Origin: an uncultured Gemella sp.
Lineage (GTDB): Bacteria; Bacillota; Bacilli; Staphylococcales; Gemellaceae
Assembly (NCBI GenBank): GCA_927911745.1
Contig: CAKMQF010000134.1
Coordinates: 1 to 7,370 of the forward strand
Reading direction: 5' to 3'
DNA length: 7,370 nt
Below, piece by piece: positions 1 through 7,370 of this stretch. The notes under the pieces are model-generated. The model was not told the DNA's origin, ran no database searches, and saw only the letters and a list, made by a program, of their open reading frames with translations. The first letter of the stretch is position 1. Every line of letters starts with the position of its first letter. A program made the translations under genes and the position numbers.

Positions 1-141
1 GCTGTCAAACCAGCTCCAGTTATCCCTACACCTTCTTTACCTGAGGCGAAAAATGTTGAGAAACCTGTTGAAGCTGTCAAACCAGCTCCAGTTATTCCTA
101 CTCCTTCTTTACCTGAAGTGAAAAACGAAGAGAAACCAAAA
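1..141 (+). repeat. 72-bp tandem repeat encoding proline-rich stalk
   Basis: Copy 1 is 1-72 and copy 2 is 73 to about 141, a 24-codon period encoding AVKPAPVIPTPSLPE plus a variable KN(V/E)EKP part. The array continues beyond the left edge, so copy number is unknown. The two copies are nearly identical in DNA, which favours copy-number change. Confidence 0.85.
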
Positions 142-219
142 GTAGAAGAGCCAGTTGTAAGACCTAGCGTCTTATCATTGCTGGTGTTCAATTTGAAACT
201 AGTGATGGATTTGTTTTAA
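1..219 (+). CDS. Left surface gene, segment 1: proline-rich stalk up to first frameshift
   Basis: Frame 1 is open from the window edge and ends at TAA 217-219. It encodes a K/P/V/E-rich stalk with a 24-residue repeat (AVKPAPVIPTPSLPE, then KNVEKPVE), followed by VVRPSVLS. After VLS the reading turns into unrelated residues, whereas the paralogue on the other strand continues FAGVQFETSDGF. That same sequence is present here in the frame starting at base 180, so one T is missing in the TT at 178-179. The stalk probably lifts the triad domains away from the cell surface. Confidence 0.75.
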   Translation, partial: AVKPAPVIPTPSLPEAKNVEKPVEAVKPAPVIPTPSLPEVKNEEKPKVEEPVVRPSVLSLLVFNLKLVMDLF

Positions 220-2487
220 ATGATAATACTGTTGGTACTCCGACTTCATTAGGATTAGTGATTGATCATAATGGACACCAACACTTTGTATACTATAAAC
301 AACTAGTGAATTCTAAATTTGAAAAATTAATTCCTGAAAAATATTTAGAACAAGCTAAAAAAGAGTATAAAGAATTAGAAGATAAAGTAACTGAAAAAAT
401 AAATTACTTATCAAGAAAAAATAACATCGATAAAAACACAATTAAATATGTATCTACAGCTCAAGGAGATGCTCTTTCATATGATGGTAAAACAACATTA
501 TTAGATAATATTAATGTTAACGATGTAACTGAGACACCTACTGAAAAGCCAGTAGAAAACAACAAAGAAGAAAATAATACAGAAAATAAAGAAAATTATT
601 CTGAAGAAGTGACTAAAAAAATTAATCACCTTGCTAAAATACTAGGAATTGATCCTAAACTTATTAAATTAGTAGAAACTGAAAACGGTCAAGCATTAAC
701 TTATCCTCATGGTGATCATAGTCACACTGTACTATTAAATGCAATTCATATTGATGAGACTGACGTAAATATTACTGAAGAAATTCAAAAACAAATTAAT
801 TACATCGCTGAAGTCTATGGTGTACCAAAAGAAGCTGTTAAAGTTACAAAAGATTTCTTCGTATTTAATGAACCAGCTCACGCTTACGATCCAACACATA
901 TTCACCCATACCTAATTCCTCGTGAGAAATTCCATATTCCAGAGGTTACAGGTGATGATGAAGTGGATTTTGAAAATGAATTACTTGCCTTATCAAAACG
1001 TACAGGTATTCCTGCAGATAAAATTAGACGTGATGGAGATAAATTTGTAATTCCTCATGGAGATCATGATCACTTTGTTAAAATTTTATCTAAAGGAGCA
1101 GACATCTATTACAAAAATAGAATTCCTAATATCACAGGAAACTATGTTTCTGGAGACTTCGATAAAGAAGCTGTATTCAAACGTATCGAGGAACTTAAAG
1201 CTAATAACCTTGCTAAACACAGCAATGATAAAAAACAAGCAAACCGTGTAAATCGTGCACTAGATCAATTACGTGCAACAATAGAAGAATTACCAACTAA
1301 CTCTACTAACGGTTACCTTGAAATGTTAAATAATTTTGATAAAAAATACATTCAAGAAGAAGCTAATGCGGATACTTCTAAAAATGATGAATTAGTTAAA
1401 AAATATAATACTCTACTAAATAGAATCAAAGATACTGATATTGAAAAATATGGTCTTTCAAAAAACTGACTTAACTAACGAGTTAAATGAAGCTAGCTCA
1501 AATAAAGATGCTAATACACTAAACAAAGTTAGTCATATGTTAGATGAACTTCAAAAATTCGAAGATCGTGAAAGTATTACAACTGTAAGTTACATTAAAT
1601 ACTTCTTAGAAAATATAGATAGTGATAAAATTGATAACCAACTACGTGAAGAACTTGCTTCTCTTATAAAAGATTCTTATGAATCTCAAGCATTCATCAC
1701 TAGAACACCAATGAGAACACTTGTAACAAGACTTATTAATGCTAAAAACGCTCTTCACTACGCGCTAGAACACAATGAAAGTTCAAAAGTAGAATTCGGT
1801 GAAAACTATAATAAATTAAATGAGACTGACAGTGATGGTGCAACTCTTCGTTCTTCAGCTGATCAATTCTCTAAAGAAGCTAACGATCCTTCATTCCCAA
1901 TTGAATTCTCTAATGCAAAATATGATAAAGCAGATTTTGAAAAATATGCAAATAAACCAACAGAGAAATCTGAATCTACTACACCAACTACTGAAGCAAA
2001 ACCAGAAGAAGAAAAAGACAATAACACAAATAATGACAGTAATACTGGAAATCAACCTAACAGTGAAGTAAGTACACCTAAAGAAGAAAATAATACGACA
2101 GATAATAAAAAAGTAGAACTTACTCCAGAAGAAACTGCAAAAGTAAACTTACTTGCAGGAATCTTTAAACTTTCTCCAGATTCATTAAATGTTATTGAAA
2201 CACCATATGGAAAAGCGGTGAACTTCACACTTGGTGGAAAATCTGAAACGATATTAATAAATGATATCGACAGATTACTTGCTGCATTATTAGCAAGTGC
2301 TAAACCAAAAGAACCTTCAACAGGAAATGAAAATAGTACGACTCTTAACTCAGAAAATGAAGTTTCTAATAGCAATAGTGATACAACTACAGTAGAACCA
2401 AAAAACAACACAGAAAAAGAAGGAACTTCTAACAATACAACTACACCAACAGAAGAAACTTCAAATAATTCAACGGAAGAAAAATAA
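1..2487 (+). CDS. Histidine-triad (Pht-like) surface protein, 5'-partial, two frameshifts as written
   Basis: This is one gene in three frames, giving about 828 visible codons once two single-base indels (near 178 and at 1460-1465) are corrected. The start lies left of the window. Order of parts: proline-rich repeat stalk, HNGHQH triad, repeated helical/triad modules with HGDHSH and HGDHDH, a 'GYL' domain, a long helical region, and a T/N/E-rich tail holding one more degenerate module. HxxHxH motifs define the streptococcal histidine-triad family (PhtA/B/D/E, HtpA), surface proteins linked to zinc scavenging and adhesion; extracellular zinc binding is inferred here from the motifs. There is no LPXTG motif or hydrophobic C-terminus, so anchoring must depend on the unseen N-terminus, which is a lipobox in known relatives. 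No terminator separates it from the serS promoter 12 bases downstream. Its promoter is not visible; streptococcal homologues are zinc-repressed through AdcR. Confidence 0.82.
29..218. repeat. Left arm of about 190-bp imperfect inverted repeat
   Basis: This stretch matches 7179-7370 in inverted orientation with about ten differences by eye, including two single-base indels. It covers the stalk repeats through ETSDGF of both surface genes. Similarity weakens sharply beyond 218, although the proteins stay alignable. Paralogous origin or gene conversion explains it; recombination between the arms would invert the serS segment. Confidence 0.85.
178..179 (+). other. Frameshift site 1 (one T missing)
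   Basis: The sequence reads tcattgctgg, while the paralogue (minus strand) reads tcatttgctgg. Restoring one T joins VLS to FAGVQFETSD in frame. Confidence 0.8.
180..1469 (+). CDS. Left surface gene, segment 2: histidine-triad modules
   Basis: The frame is open from base 180 (AGVQFETSDGF) to TGA at 1467-1469. A GTG at 258 could be taken as a start, but it has no Shine-Dalgarno and homology to the paralogue runs upstream of it. Triads: HNGHQH at 267-284, HGDHSH at 708-725, HGDHDH at 1056-1073, and a looser H-AYDPT-HIH site at 879-905. Each follows a helical unit of the form KINYLxxxxxI...IKxVxT..GxALxY; the first unit ends in DGKT instead of a triad. From about 1125 comes a domain ending NGYLEMLNNFDKK, shared with the C-terminus of the right-hand paralogue. 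An acidic N/E/K linker lies at about 525-605. The last residues before TGA (SKN) are frameshift product. Confidence 0.8.
   Translation, partial: AGVQFETSDGFVLNDNTVGTPTSLGLVIDHNGHQHFVYYKQLVNSKFEKLIPEKYLEQAKKEYKELEDKVTEKINYLSRKNNIDKNTIKYVSTAQGDALSYDGKTTLLDNINVNDVTETPTEKPVENNKEENNTENKENYSEEVTKKINHLAKILGIDPKLIKLVETENGQALTYPHGDHSHTVLLNAIHIDETDVNITEEIQKQINYIAEVYGVPKEAVKVTKDFFVFNEPAHAYDPTHIHPYLIPREKFHIPEVTGDDEVDFENELLALSKRTGIPADKIRRDGDKFVIPHGDHDHFVKILSKGADIYYKNRIPNITGNYVSGDFDKEAVFKRIEELKANNLAKHSNDKKQANRVNRALDQLRATIEELPTNSTNGYLEMLNNFDKKYIQEEANADTSKNDELVKKYNTLLNRIKDTDIEKYGLSKN
1441..2487 (+). CDS. Left surface gene, segment 3: helical region and T/N/E-rich tail
   Basis: Real coding in this frame begins at the A-run 1460-1465 and reads TDLTNELNEASSNKD onward; the TTG at 1441 only opens the frame and has no ribosome binding site. 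Bases to about 1950 encode a helical, charged region without recognised motifs. A low-complexity P/T/E/N linker follows (about 1955-2105). At about 2140-2271 sits one more copy of the helical/triad module (KVNLLAGIFKLSPDSLNVIE), in which the six triad positions read LGGKSE (2230-2247), so all three histidines are lost. The tail is S/T/N/E-rich and ends NNSTEEK with no sorting signal. No similar domain was recognised in the right-hand paralogue. Confidence 0.8.
   Translation: MKNMVFQKTDLTNELNEASSNKDANTLNKVSHMLDELQKFEDRESITTVSYIKYFLENIDSDKIDNQLREELASLIKDSYESQAFITRTPMRTLVTRLINAKNALHYALEHNESSKVEFGENYNKLNETDSDGATLRSSADQFSKEANDPSFPIEFSNAKYDKADFEKYANKPTEKSESTTPTTEAKPEEEKDNNTNNDSNTGNQPNSEVSTPKEENNTTDNKKVELTPEETAKVNLLAGIFKLSPDSLNVIETPYGKAVNFTLGGKSETILINDIDRLLAALLASAKPKEPSTGNENSTTLNSENEVSNSNSDTTTVEPKNNTEKEGTSNNTTTPTEETSNNSTEEK
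1460..1465 (+). other. Frameshift site 2 (A-run one base too long)
   Basis: Six A residues follow TC. Five would read YGLSKTDLTNELNE continuously; six give TGA at 1467. No paralogue copy covers this point, so the call rests on continuity of two long overlapping open frames with the same composition. Confidence 0.75.
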
Positions 2488-2498
2488 TCTAAAAATAC

Positions 2499-2528
2499 TT
2501 GACAAAAAAGATAAAAATAGAGTAAAAT
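2499..2528 (+). promoter_or_regulatory. Sigma-A-type promoter for serS
   Basis: A perfect -35 (TTGACA, 2499-2504) is followed by an 18-base spacer and a -10 TAAAAT (2523-2528). Transcription should begin near 2535, just before the T-box leader. It lies 12 bases after the stop codon of the upstream surface gene. Confidence 0.75.
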
Positions 2529-2548
2529 TATATTAAATAAATATATAA

Positions 2549-2749
2549 AATTTGATTATAGACATGTTTTAATCTAAGAACATTCCCAGAGAGAGTACAA
2601 ACGCTGAAAGTACTTATTGTTTATTTTAAAATTCTACTATAAATAATATCAAATTAAATTTCAAGAATCTTTTAGATTGAATTTGGGTGGAACCACGGTA
2701 TAGAAATTAATCGTCCCTTGCGTCTTTGACGTAAGGGACTTTTTATTTT
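2549..2749 (+). promoter_or_regulatory. T-box riboswitch (serine) controlling serS
   Basis: This is a transcription-attenuation leader sensing uncharged tRNA(Ser). Stem I base pairs 2549-2556 with 2648-2655, then 2557-2561 with 2637-2641; above these an internal loop displays UUCUA, giving a UCU serine specifier at 2633-2635 followed by a purine. Upper stem: 2567-2572 with 2626-2631. The AG bulge (AGAGAG, about 2588-2593) and the loop with GCTGAAA (2603-2609) on a 2594-2598/2610-2614 helix are typical T-box marks. A short stem III-like hairpin lies at 2661-2680. The conserved T-box GGGTGGAACCACGG (2685-2698) can pair its GGG with CCC of the terminator's left arm to form the antiterminator. 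Uncharged tRNA should switch serS on. No stem II is apparent. All pairings were found by eye. Confidence 0.92.
2713..2744 (+). terminator. T-box leader intrinsic terminator
   Basis: Arms 2713-2724 and 2728-2739 form a 12-bp stem with one G-U pair and a TTT loop, followed by five T residues. The left arm competes with antiterminator formation. Confidence 0.9.
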
Positions 2750-2782
2750 ACTTGTAAAAATTCAATCAAAATAAATTATTTA

Positions 2783-2789
2783 GAAGGAG
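2783..2789 (+). promoter_or_regulatory. serS ribosome binding site
   Basis: GAAGGAG lies nine bases before ATG 2799-2801. It fixes the true serS start here and argues against the internal ATG at 3025, which has no comparable site. Confidence 0.85.
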
Positions 2790-2798
2790 CATACAATT

Positions 2799-4080
<1,282 letters not shown>

Positions 4081-4119
4081 TTTTGTATCCTATTAAAATA
4101 TAGTTTTTCTTTTCATGAT

Positions 4120-4160
4120 AATGCCAAGAGAGTCTAAAAGATCTCTCTTGGCATTTCTTA
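4120..4160 (+). terminator. serS intrinsic terminator
   Basis: Arms AATGCCAAGAGAG (4120-4132) and CTCTCTTGGCATT (4143-4155) form a perfect 13-bp stem with a 10-base loop, 40 bases after the serS stop. The following T-tract is weak (TTTCTTAATTTT). Confidence 0.75.
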
Positions 4161-4175
4161 ATTTTACTAAAGTAT

Positions 4176-4221
4176 AAAAAGTAGTGAATTAAGATTCTCG
4201 CCTCTCAATTCACTACTTTTT
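4176..4221. terminator. Intrinsic terminator of the minus-strand surface gene, possibly bidirectional
   Basis: Arms 4176-4190 and 4207-4221 form a perfect 15-bp stem (AAAAAGTAGTGAATT and its complement) with a 16-base loop. On the minus strand it starts 15 bases after the stop codon and ends in TTTTT. On the plus strand it also ends in TTTTT, so it may back up the weaker serS terminator. Confidence 0.82.
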
Positions 4222-4236
4222 AAGTTGCAATATAGA

Positions 4237-5775
4237 CTATATATCTATTTGAGTTTTTTCAAACTTATCTAATGCTTGTAAATAACCATCTGTTGCTGTA
4301 ACATGCCAGGCTAAGCTAACTTCTCTAAAGTTATTCAACCAATTTAGTACTTTTCTTAATTTCGCTGGATTATTAGCAAGTACAGTTTGGGCTTTATTTT
4401 CTAATTCTGTTAATCTGCTATTGACTACAGCTTCATCAATATTTCCATTTACTTTAGGAATATCTATATAAGGTATTTTGTTTTGATTATATAGTCTCCA
4501 TCCAGGACTCTTAATCGGATAATAATGGTTGTGATCACCATGATTTACTATCATTTGTCCGTCTTGCACCTGAATATGCTCAACTGTTGTATTCATACTG
4601 CTTGCCAATGCTGTTATTTCTTTTTCAAAATCTCCTTCTAAATCTGAGCTCATCACTGGAACAGTTATATCACTAAGCGCAAGACGATTAGGAACACCGT
4701 TATAATTAAATACTAATGTGTTATTATCAACTGTAATATCACTTTCATTTATTCCGTAAAATAGTGAAATATAATTTTTCTTACTATCTATAGTTGCTTT
4801 ATCTTCGGTTGTTGTTGCTTCACCTTTTTTAGCTAAAAATTCTTTTGCTTCTTCTAGTTGTTTAGCTGATAAATCAGATTTTTTAACAAAGTGATTATGA
4901 TCACCATGTTTTACAATATACCCATCACCTTCTTCACTAACTATATTATTCACATCAAATACAAAATTATGTTCTTCAGTTTCAGTATGATTATGTGTTT
5001 CTGAATCATGGTTTGCCTCAGTATTAGACGGCTCCGTTACTGGAGTTTCTTTATTCGCATCCTCAGCAGTTGGAGTGACTAGGTTATCTTTAACTTGTTT
5101 TCTTATTGCACTCAATTGTTTTTCTAAATCAATCTGTTTATTTCTACTTTGATCTACACTGTAAGACATATCAAGATAGATAATACGAGCTTTTTGTTTT
5201 AATTCATCCGCTACTTCTGGAGCTAATTTTTTCTCATCTTTAAGTTTTAATATCTCTTCCTGTAGTTTTTCTGCCTGTTCTGTAATATAGTCTGCAGATA
5301 AAGTATAATTTTCTTTTATGTCTCCACCTTCGACTTTTTCAAAATTACTCATTATTCCTTTTGGAATATTCCCACCACTTGGAATTTCTAACTCTTCTTT
5401 TGGAACATTATTATGACTTATATCTAAGTATTCTAAAGTTTTATTCTTTTCTTTTAATGCTAATGTAGATACATAGTTATTTGACATTGTTAAGTATTTT
5501 AGTGCTGTAAGGTTATTTATATTTTCCATCGATCTAATAACATTGTTATTTACTGTTAGATTAATTAATTTATTTTGTTTATTAGATGGGAAATCAGTAA
5601 TTTTATTTCCACTAGCATCTAGATTCTCAAGCGCAGATAGTTTATGAATATTGTTAATATCCTCTAGTTTATTGTTTTTAATTTCTAGACTTGTAATTGT
5701 ACTATTCTCAAAATCTAAACTGTCAATCTTATTATTGTTAACTTCTACACTTTCTAAAACTTTAGCATTTTTCAA
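4237..5775 (-). CDS. Right surface gene, segment 2: last LRRs, histidine-rich linker, C-terminal triads
   Basis: The ATG at 5775 lies inside an LRR and has no ribosome binding site; coding in this frame begins upstream at NDNKITTLSHL. LRRs continue to about 5380. A charged helical region (about 5080-5300) follows, then a T/E/P linker and a histidine-rich stretch with HDSETHNHTETEEHN (about 4969-5010). Triads HGDHNH lie at 4891-4908 and 4525-4542. Between them is a module (KKNYISLFYGINESDITVDN) ending in YNGVPN, a copy without histidines. The end (DGYLQALDKFEKTQ) matches NGYLEMLNNFDKK of the left gene. The stop codon is TAG, complement of 4237-4239. Confidence 0.8.
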   Translation of the reverse strand: MKNAKVLESVEVNNNKIDSLDFENSTITSLEIKNNKLEDINNIHKLSALENLDASGNKITDFPSNKQNKLINLTVNNNVIRSMENINNLTALKYLTMSNNYVSTLALKEKNKTLEYLDISHNNVPKEELEIPSGGNIPKGIMSNFEKVEGGDIKENYTLSADYITEQAEKLQEEILKLKDEKKLAPEVADELKQKARIIYLDMSYSVDQSRNKQIDLEKQLSAIRKQVKDNLVTPTAEDANKETPVTEPSNTEANHDSETHNHTETEEHNFVFDVNNIVSEEGDGYIVKHGDHNHFVKKSDLSAKQLEEAKEFLAKKGEATTTEDKATIDSKKNYISLFYGINESDITVDNNTLVFNYNGVPNRLALSDITVPVMSSDLEGDFEKEITALASSMNTTVEHIQVQDGQMIVNHGDHNHYYPIKSPGWRLYNQNKIPYIDIPKVNGNIDEAVVNSRLTELENKAQTVLANNPAKLRKVLNWLNNFREVSLAWHVTATDGYLQALDKFEKTQIDI

Positions 5776-7370
5776 ATGAGATAATGTTGTTATTTTATTA
5801 TCATTGCCACTATTTTTTTCAACTTAGGCAAGTTAGAAACAACACTTAAGTCTCTAATATTAGTATTGTTTACTGTTAATTGCTCTAAACTATCATTTTT
5901 AAGAGTTGCTAATTCTAAACCACTGTTGTTAGATAAGAATAAACGTTCTAATTCATTTTTGTTACTCAATGCATCTAATTTTGTAATATTATTATTTTCA
6001 AGACTAACTGCTTTTAAGTGATTTAAATCTTTTAGAGCTGAAATATCTTTAATCTTATTATTGTCTAAGTTCAACGACTCTAAGTTAGTAAGATTTTTTA
6101 GTACATCTATATTTTCAATATTATTTCCTGCAGCAGATACTAATTTTAAGTTCGGATAATCTTTTAAGAATGAGATATCCTGTATATCATTTTCCGAGAA
6201 ATCAATCCCTTCTAGTGTTGGTATATTTTTTATAAATGAATAATCCTTAATACCAGTTCTTGATACATATAATTGTTTCAATTTTTTGAATTTATAAACA
6301 GGTGTTATGTCATCGATAGAAGTATATCCAATACCTAGAACTTCAATATTTGGCATAAGATCCAATCCATTTCTTTTAAGTGGATCTTTGTTTTGACCTA
6401 TGTTTAGATACTTAACAGTTTTCAACCACTCTTTCATTTTCTCTACATTTGTCTCGTGTGTAGGAAAATCAGTATCAGCTGATGCATGTTGAATATCATG
6501 AATAATATCATCATCGAATCCTAATTTTTTCAGCGTCTCAGCTCCCGAATTACTATGTGGATCTGCCAAAGGTTTTGATATATCTATGTCTTTAATCAAT
6601 ATAGTATGGCTATGATCTCCATGTGGATATACCAACGCTTTACCTTCTGCTGTTTCAATTAATTTTATAGAACTTTTATCTATATTTAATTGTTTAGCGA
6701 CATAGTCAATTTTTTCTTCAATTTCTCTTTCCTCTGCTGAATTTTCATTTTTCCCTTCTGCTGAATTATTCGGTGTCTCTGTATTAGTAGTTGCAGAATT
6801 ATTGCTTGAATTATTATTTGAAGAATTATTTACTTCAGTGTCTAGAGTATTAGAATTATTCGTCTCTATATTTTCTTTGATATTTATATCTTTTAACAAT
6901 TCCGTTTTTCCATTGTATGAAATTGCATCCCCGTTTGAAGTAATAACATAACTAAATTTATCTTTAGCTATATTATTCTTTTTAGAAAGATAATTAATTT
7001 TGTCATTAACTTCTTTTTCTAATTCAGCATACTCATCTTTTGCTTTATTCAAATATTGATGAGGAATAAGTTTTTCCCACTTAGAATTAACTAATTGTTT
7101 GTAGAATATAAAATGTTGATGCCCACTATGAACTACTAAAATACCTGTTGAAGTTGGTGTTATTATACTTTCATCAGATAAAATAAATCCATCACTAGTT
7201 TCAAATTGTACACCAGCAAATGATAAAACGCTAGGTCTTACAACTGTTTCTTCTACTTTTGGTTTCTCTTCGTTTTTCACTTCAGGTAAAGAAGGAGTAG
7301 GGATAACTGGAGCTGGTTTGACAGCTTCCAACAGGTTTCTCAACATTTTTCACCTCAGGTAAAGTAGGAG
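4237..7370 (-). CDS. Histidine-triad / leucine-rich-repeat surface protein, 5'-partial, two frameshifts as written
   Basis: This is one gene of about 1045 visible codons after correcting single-base indels near 5804-5819 and 7328-7329; the start lies right of the window. Order: proline-rich stalk, HSGHQH triad, two helical/triad modules joined by an N/S-rich linker, about 16 LRRs of 22 residues, a helical region, a histidine-rich linker, two HGDHNH triads, and a 'GYL' domain at the end. Combining histidine triads with internalin-like LRRs recalls streptococcal Slr/Blr, surface lipoproteins implicated in adhesion; I infer an extracellular metal-binding adhesin. It is a paralogue of the left gene with LRRs in the middle. 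The C-terminus (KFEKTQIDI) has no LPXTG or membrane segment, so anchoring must be N-terminal or non-covalent. It converges on serS and has its own terminator. Confidence 0.85.
5380..6416 (-). repeat. Internalin-type leucine-rich repeat array, about 16 units
   Basis: Units of 20-22 codons follow xLxxLxLxxNxIxxIxxLxxL. Clear ones include NLKLVSAAGNNIENIDVL, NLESLNLDNNKIKDISAL and ALENLDASGNKITDF. The 22-residue length with N at position 10 is the bacterial internalin type, which forms a curved ligand-binding surface. The units diverge in DNA, so this is an old array. The frameshift falls in unit 10. Confidence 0.85.
5790..7346 (-). CDS. Right surface gene, segment 1: stalk, triads, first LRRs
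   Basis: The ATG at 7346 is not a real start: its first residues (MLRNLL) are out of frame with the stalk repeat, which resumes at EAVKPAPVIPTP. Triads are HSGHQH at 7113-7130 and HGDHSH at 6606-6623. The unit between them (KINYLSKKNNI...GDAISYNGKTELL) has NGKT where a triad would be. A S/N/T-rich linker spans about 6725-6865. After HGDHSH, a cap segment (from about 6540) leads into 22-residue LRRs of form NLESLNLDNNKIKDISALKDLN, starting near 6416. The segment ends in the tenth LRR, where KLKKIVA changes to MIIK and stops at the frameshift. Confidence 0.8.
   Translation of the reverse strand: MLRNLLEAVKPAPVIPTPSLPEVKNEEKPKVEETVVRPSVLSFAGVQFETSDGFILSDESIITPTSTGILVVHSGHQHFIFYKQLVNSKWEKLIPHQYLNKAKDEYAELEKEVNDKINYLSKKNNIAKDKFSYVITSNGDAISYNGKTELLKDINIKENIETNNSNTLDTEVNNSSNNNSSNNSATTNTETPNNSAEGKNENSAEEREIEEKIDYVAKQLNIDKSSIKLIETAEGKALVYPHGDHSHTILIKDIDISKPLADPHSNSGAETLKKLGFDDDIIHDIQHASADTDFPTHETNVEKMKEWLKTVKYLNIGQNKDPLKRNGLDLMPNIEVLGIGYTSIDDITPVYKFKKLKQLYVSRTGIKDYSFIKNIPTLEGIDFSENDIQDISFLKDYPNLKLVSAAGNNIENIDVLKNLTNLESLNLDNNKIKDISALKDLNHLKAVSLENNNITKLDALSNKNELERLFLSNNSGLELATLKNDSLEQLTVNNTNIRDLSVVSNLPKLKKIVAMIIK
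5804..5819 (-). other. Frameshift site 4 (one base missing)
   Basis: One base is missing on the minus strand. Restoring an A in the run at 5813-5819 joins the frames as LKKNSGNDNKITTL. Restoring it at 5804-5805 gives KLKKIVANDNKITTL, which fits the LRR consensus better (I, A, N, I at positions 5, 7, 10, 12), so the second site is preferred. Confidence 0.75.
7257..7370 (-). repeat. 72-bp tandem repeat encoding proline-rich stalk (right gene)
   Basis: One copy encodes AVKPAPVIPTPSLPE plus VKNEEKPK (about 7257-7325). The copy before it is cut by the window edge and reads PTLPEVKNVEKPVE. It is the same unit as at 1-141. Confidence 0.8.
7328..7329 (-). other. Frameshift site 5 (one extra base)
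   Basis: The plus strand reads gcttccaac; the stalk repeat elsewhere corresponds to gcttcaac. Removing one C restores NVEKPVEAVKPAP across the junction. Confidence 0.8.

Larger units (their letters stand above)
7179..7370. repeat. Right arm of about 190-bp imperfect inverted repeat
   Basis: Matches 29-218 inverted, as part of the stalk of the minus-strand gene. Similarity reaches the window edge and probably continues outside. Confidence 0.85.

Noticed and set aside
1..141. CRISPR-like repeats
   Set aside because: The 72-bp period lacks distinct spacers and is an in-frame protein repeat.
258..260. GTG as start of the left surface gene
   Set aside because: No Shine-Dalgarno, and homology with the minus-strand paralogue continues upstream in the same frame to base 180 and, across the indel, to the window edge.
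2052..2435. Minus-strand open frame inside the left gene tail
   Set aside because: Antisense shadow of low-complexity coding, with no RBS or recognisable protein features; the same holds for 1057-1251 and 1820-2071 on plus and 3007-3219 on minus.
5773..5775. ATG opening a separate second minus-strand gene
   Set aside because: It falls within the LRR array, with no RBS, and the 22-residue periodicity continues across the junction.
7344..7346. ATG as start of the right surface gene
   Set aside because: It reads MLRNLL out of frame with the stalk repeat; one extra C at 7328-7329 explains it.

Overview
The window is AT-rich DNA, with A/T-ending codons and a serine T-box ahead of serS, from a low-GC Gram-positive bacterium. 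Histidine-triad (HxxHxH) surface proteins related to streptococcal Pht/Slr proteins point to Lactobacillales or a close relative. Gemella is my best guess, from overall style only; Streptococcus or Granulicatella-like genera remain possible.

Layout: (1) 1-2487, plus strand: the body of a large histidine-triad surface protein whose N-terminus lies left of the window. (2) 2488-2798: promoter and T-box riboswitch leader. (3) 2799-4080, plus strand: serS, seryl-tRNA synthetase. (4) 4081-4236: two hairpins, one ending serS and one ending the convergent gene. (5) 4237-7370, minus strand: a second histidine-triad protein carrying about 16 internalin-type leucine-rich repeats, whose N-terminus lies right of the window.

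The two surface proteins are paralogues. They share a proline-rich repeat stalk, an HQH triad domain, two helical/triad modules and a late 'GYL' domain. They differ in the middle (LRRs only in the right one) and at the end (only the left one has a long acidic tail). Their stalk regions form a roughly 190-bp inverted repeat near the two window edges, with serS between them. Both probably act outside the cell, binding zinc through the histidine triads and, for the right protein, host ligands through the LRRs.

All three genes are broken by single-base indels as written: near 178, 1460-1465, 2904-2910, 5804-5819 and 7328-7329. Most lie in short homopolymers and one hits the essential serS, so sequence error is the simplest reading, although real slippage in the surface genes cannot be excluded. 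Starts that look possible inside the broken genes (258, 1441, 3025, 5775, 7346) are not real gene starts.
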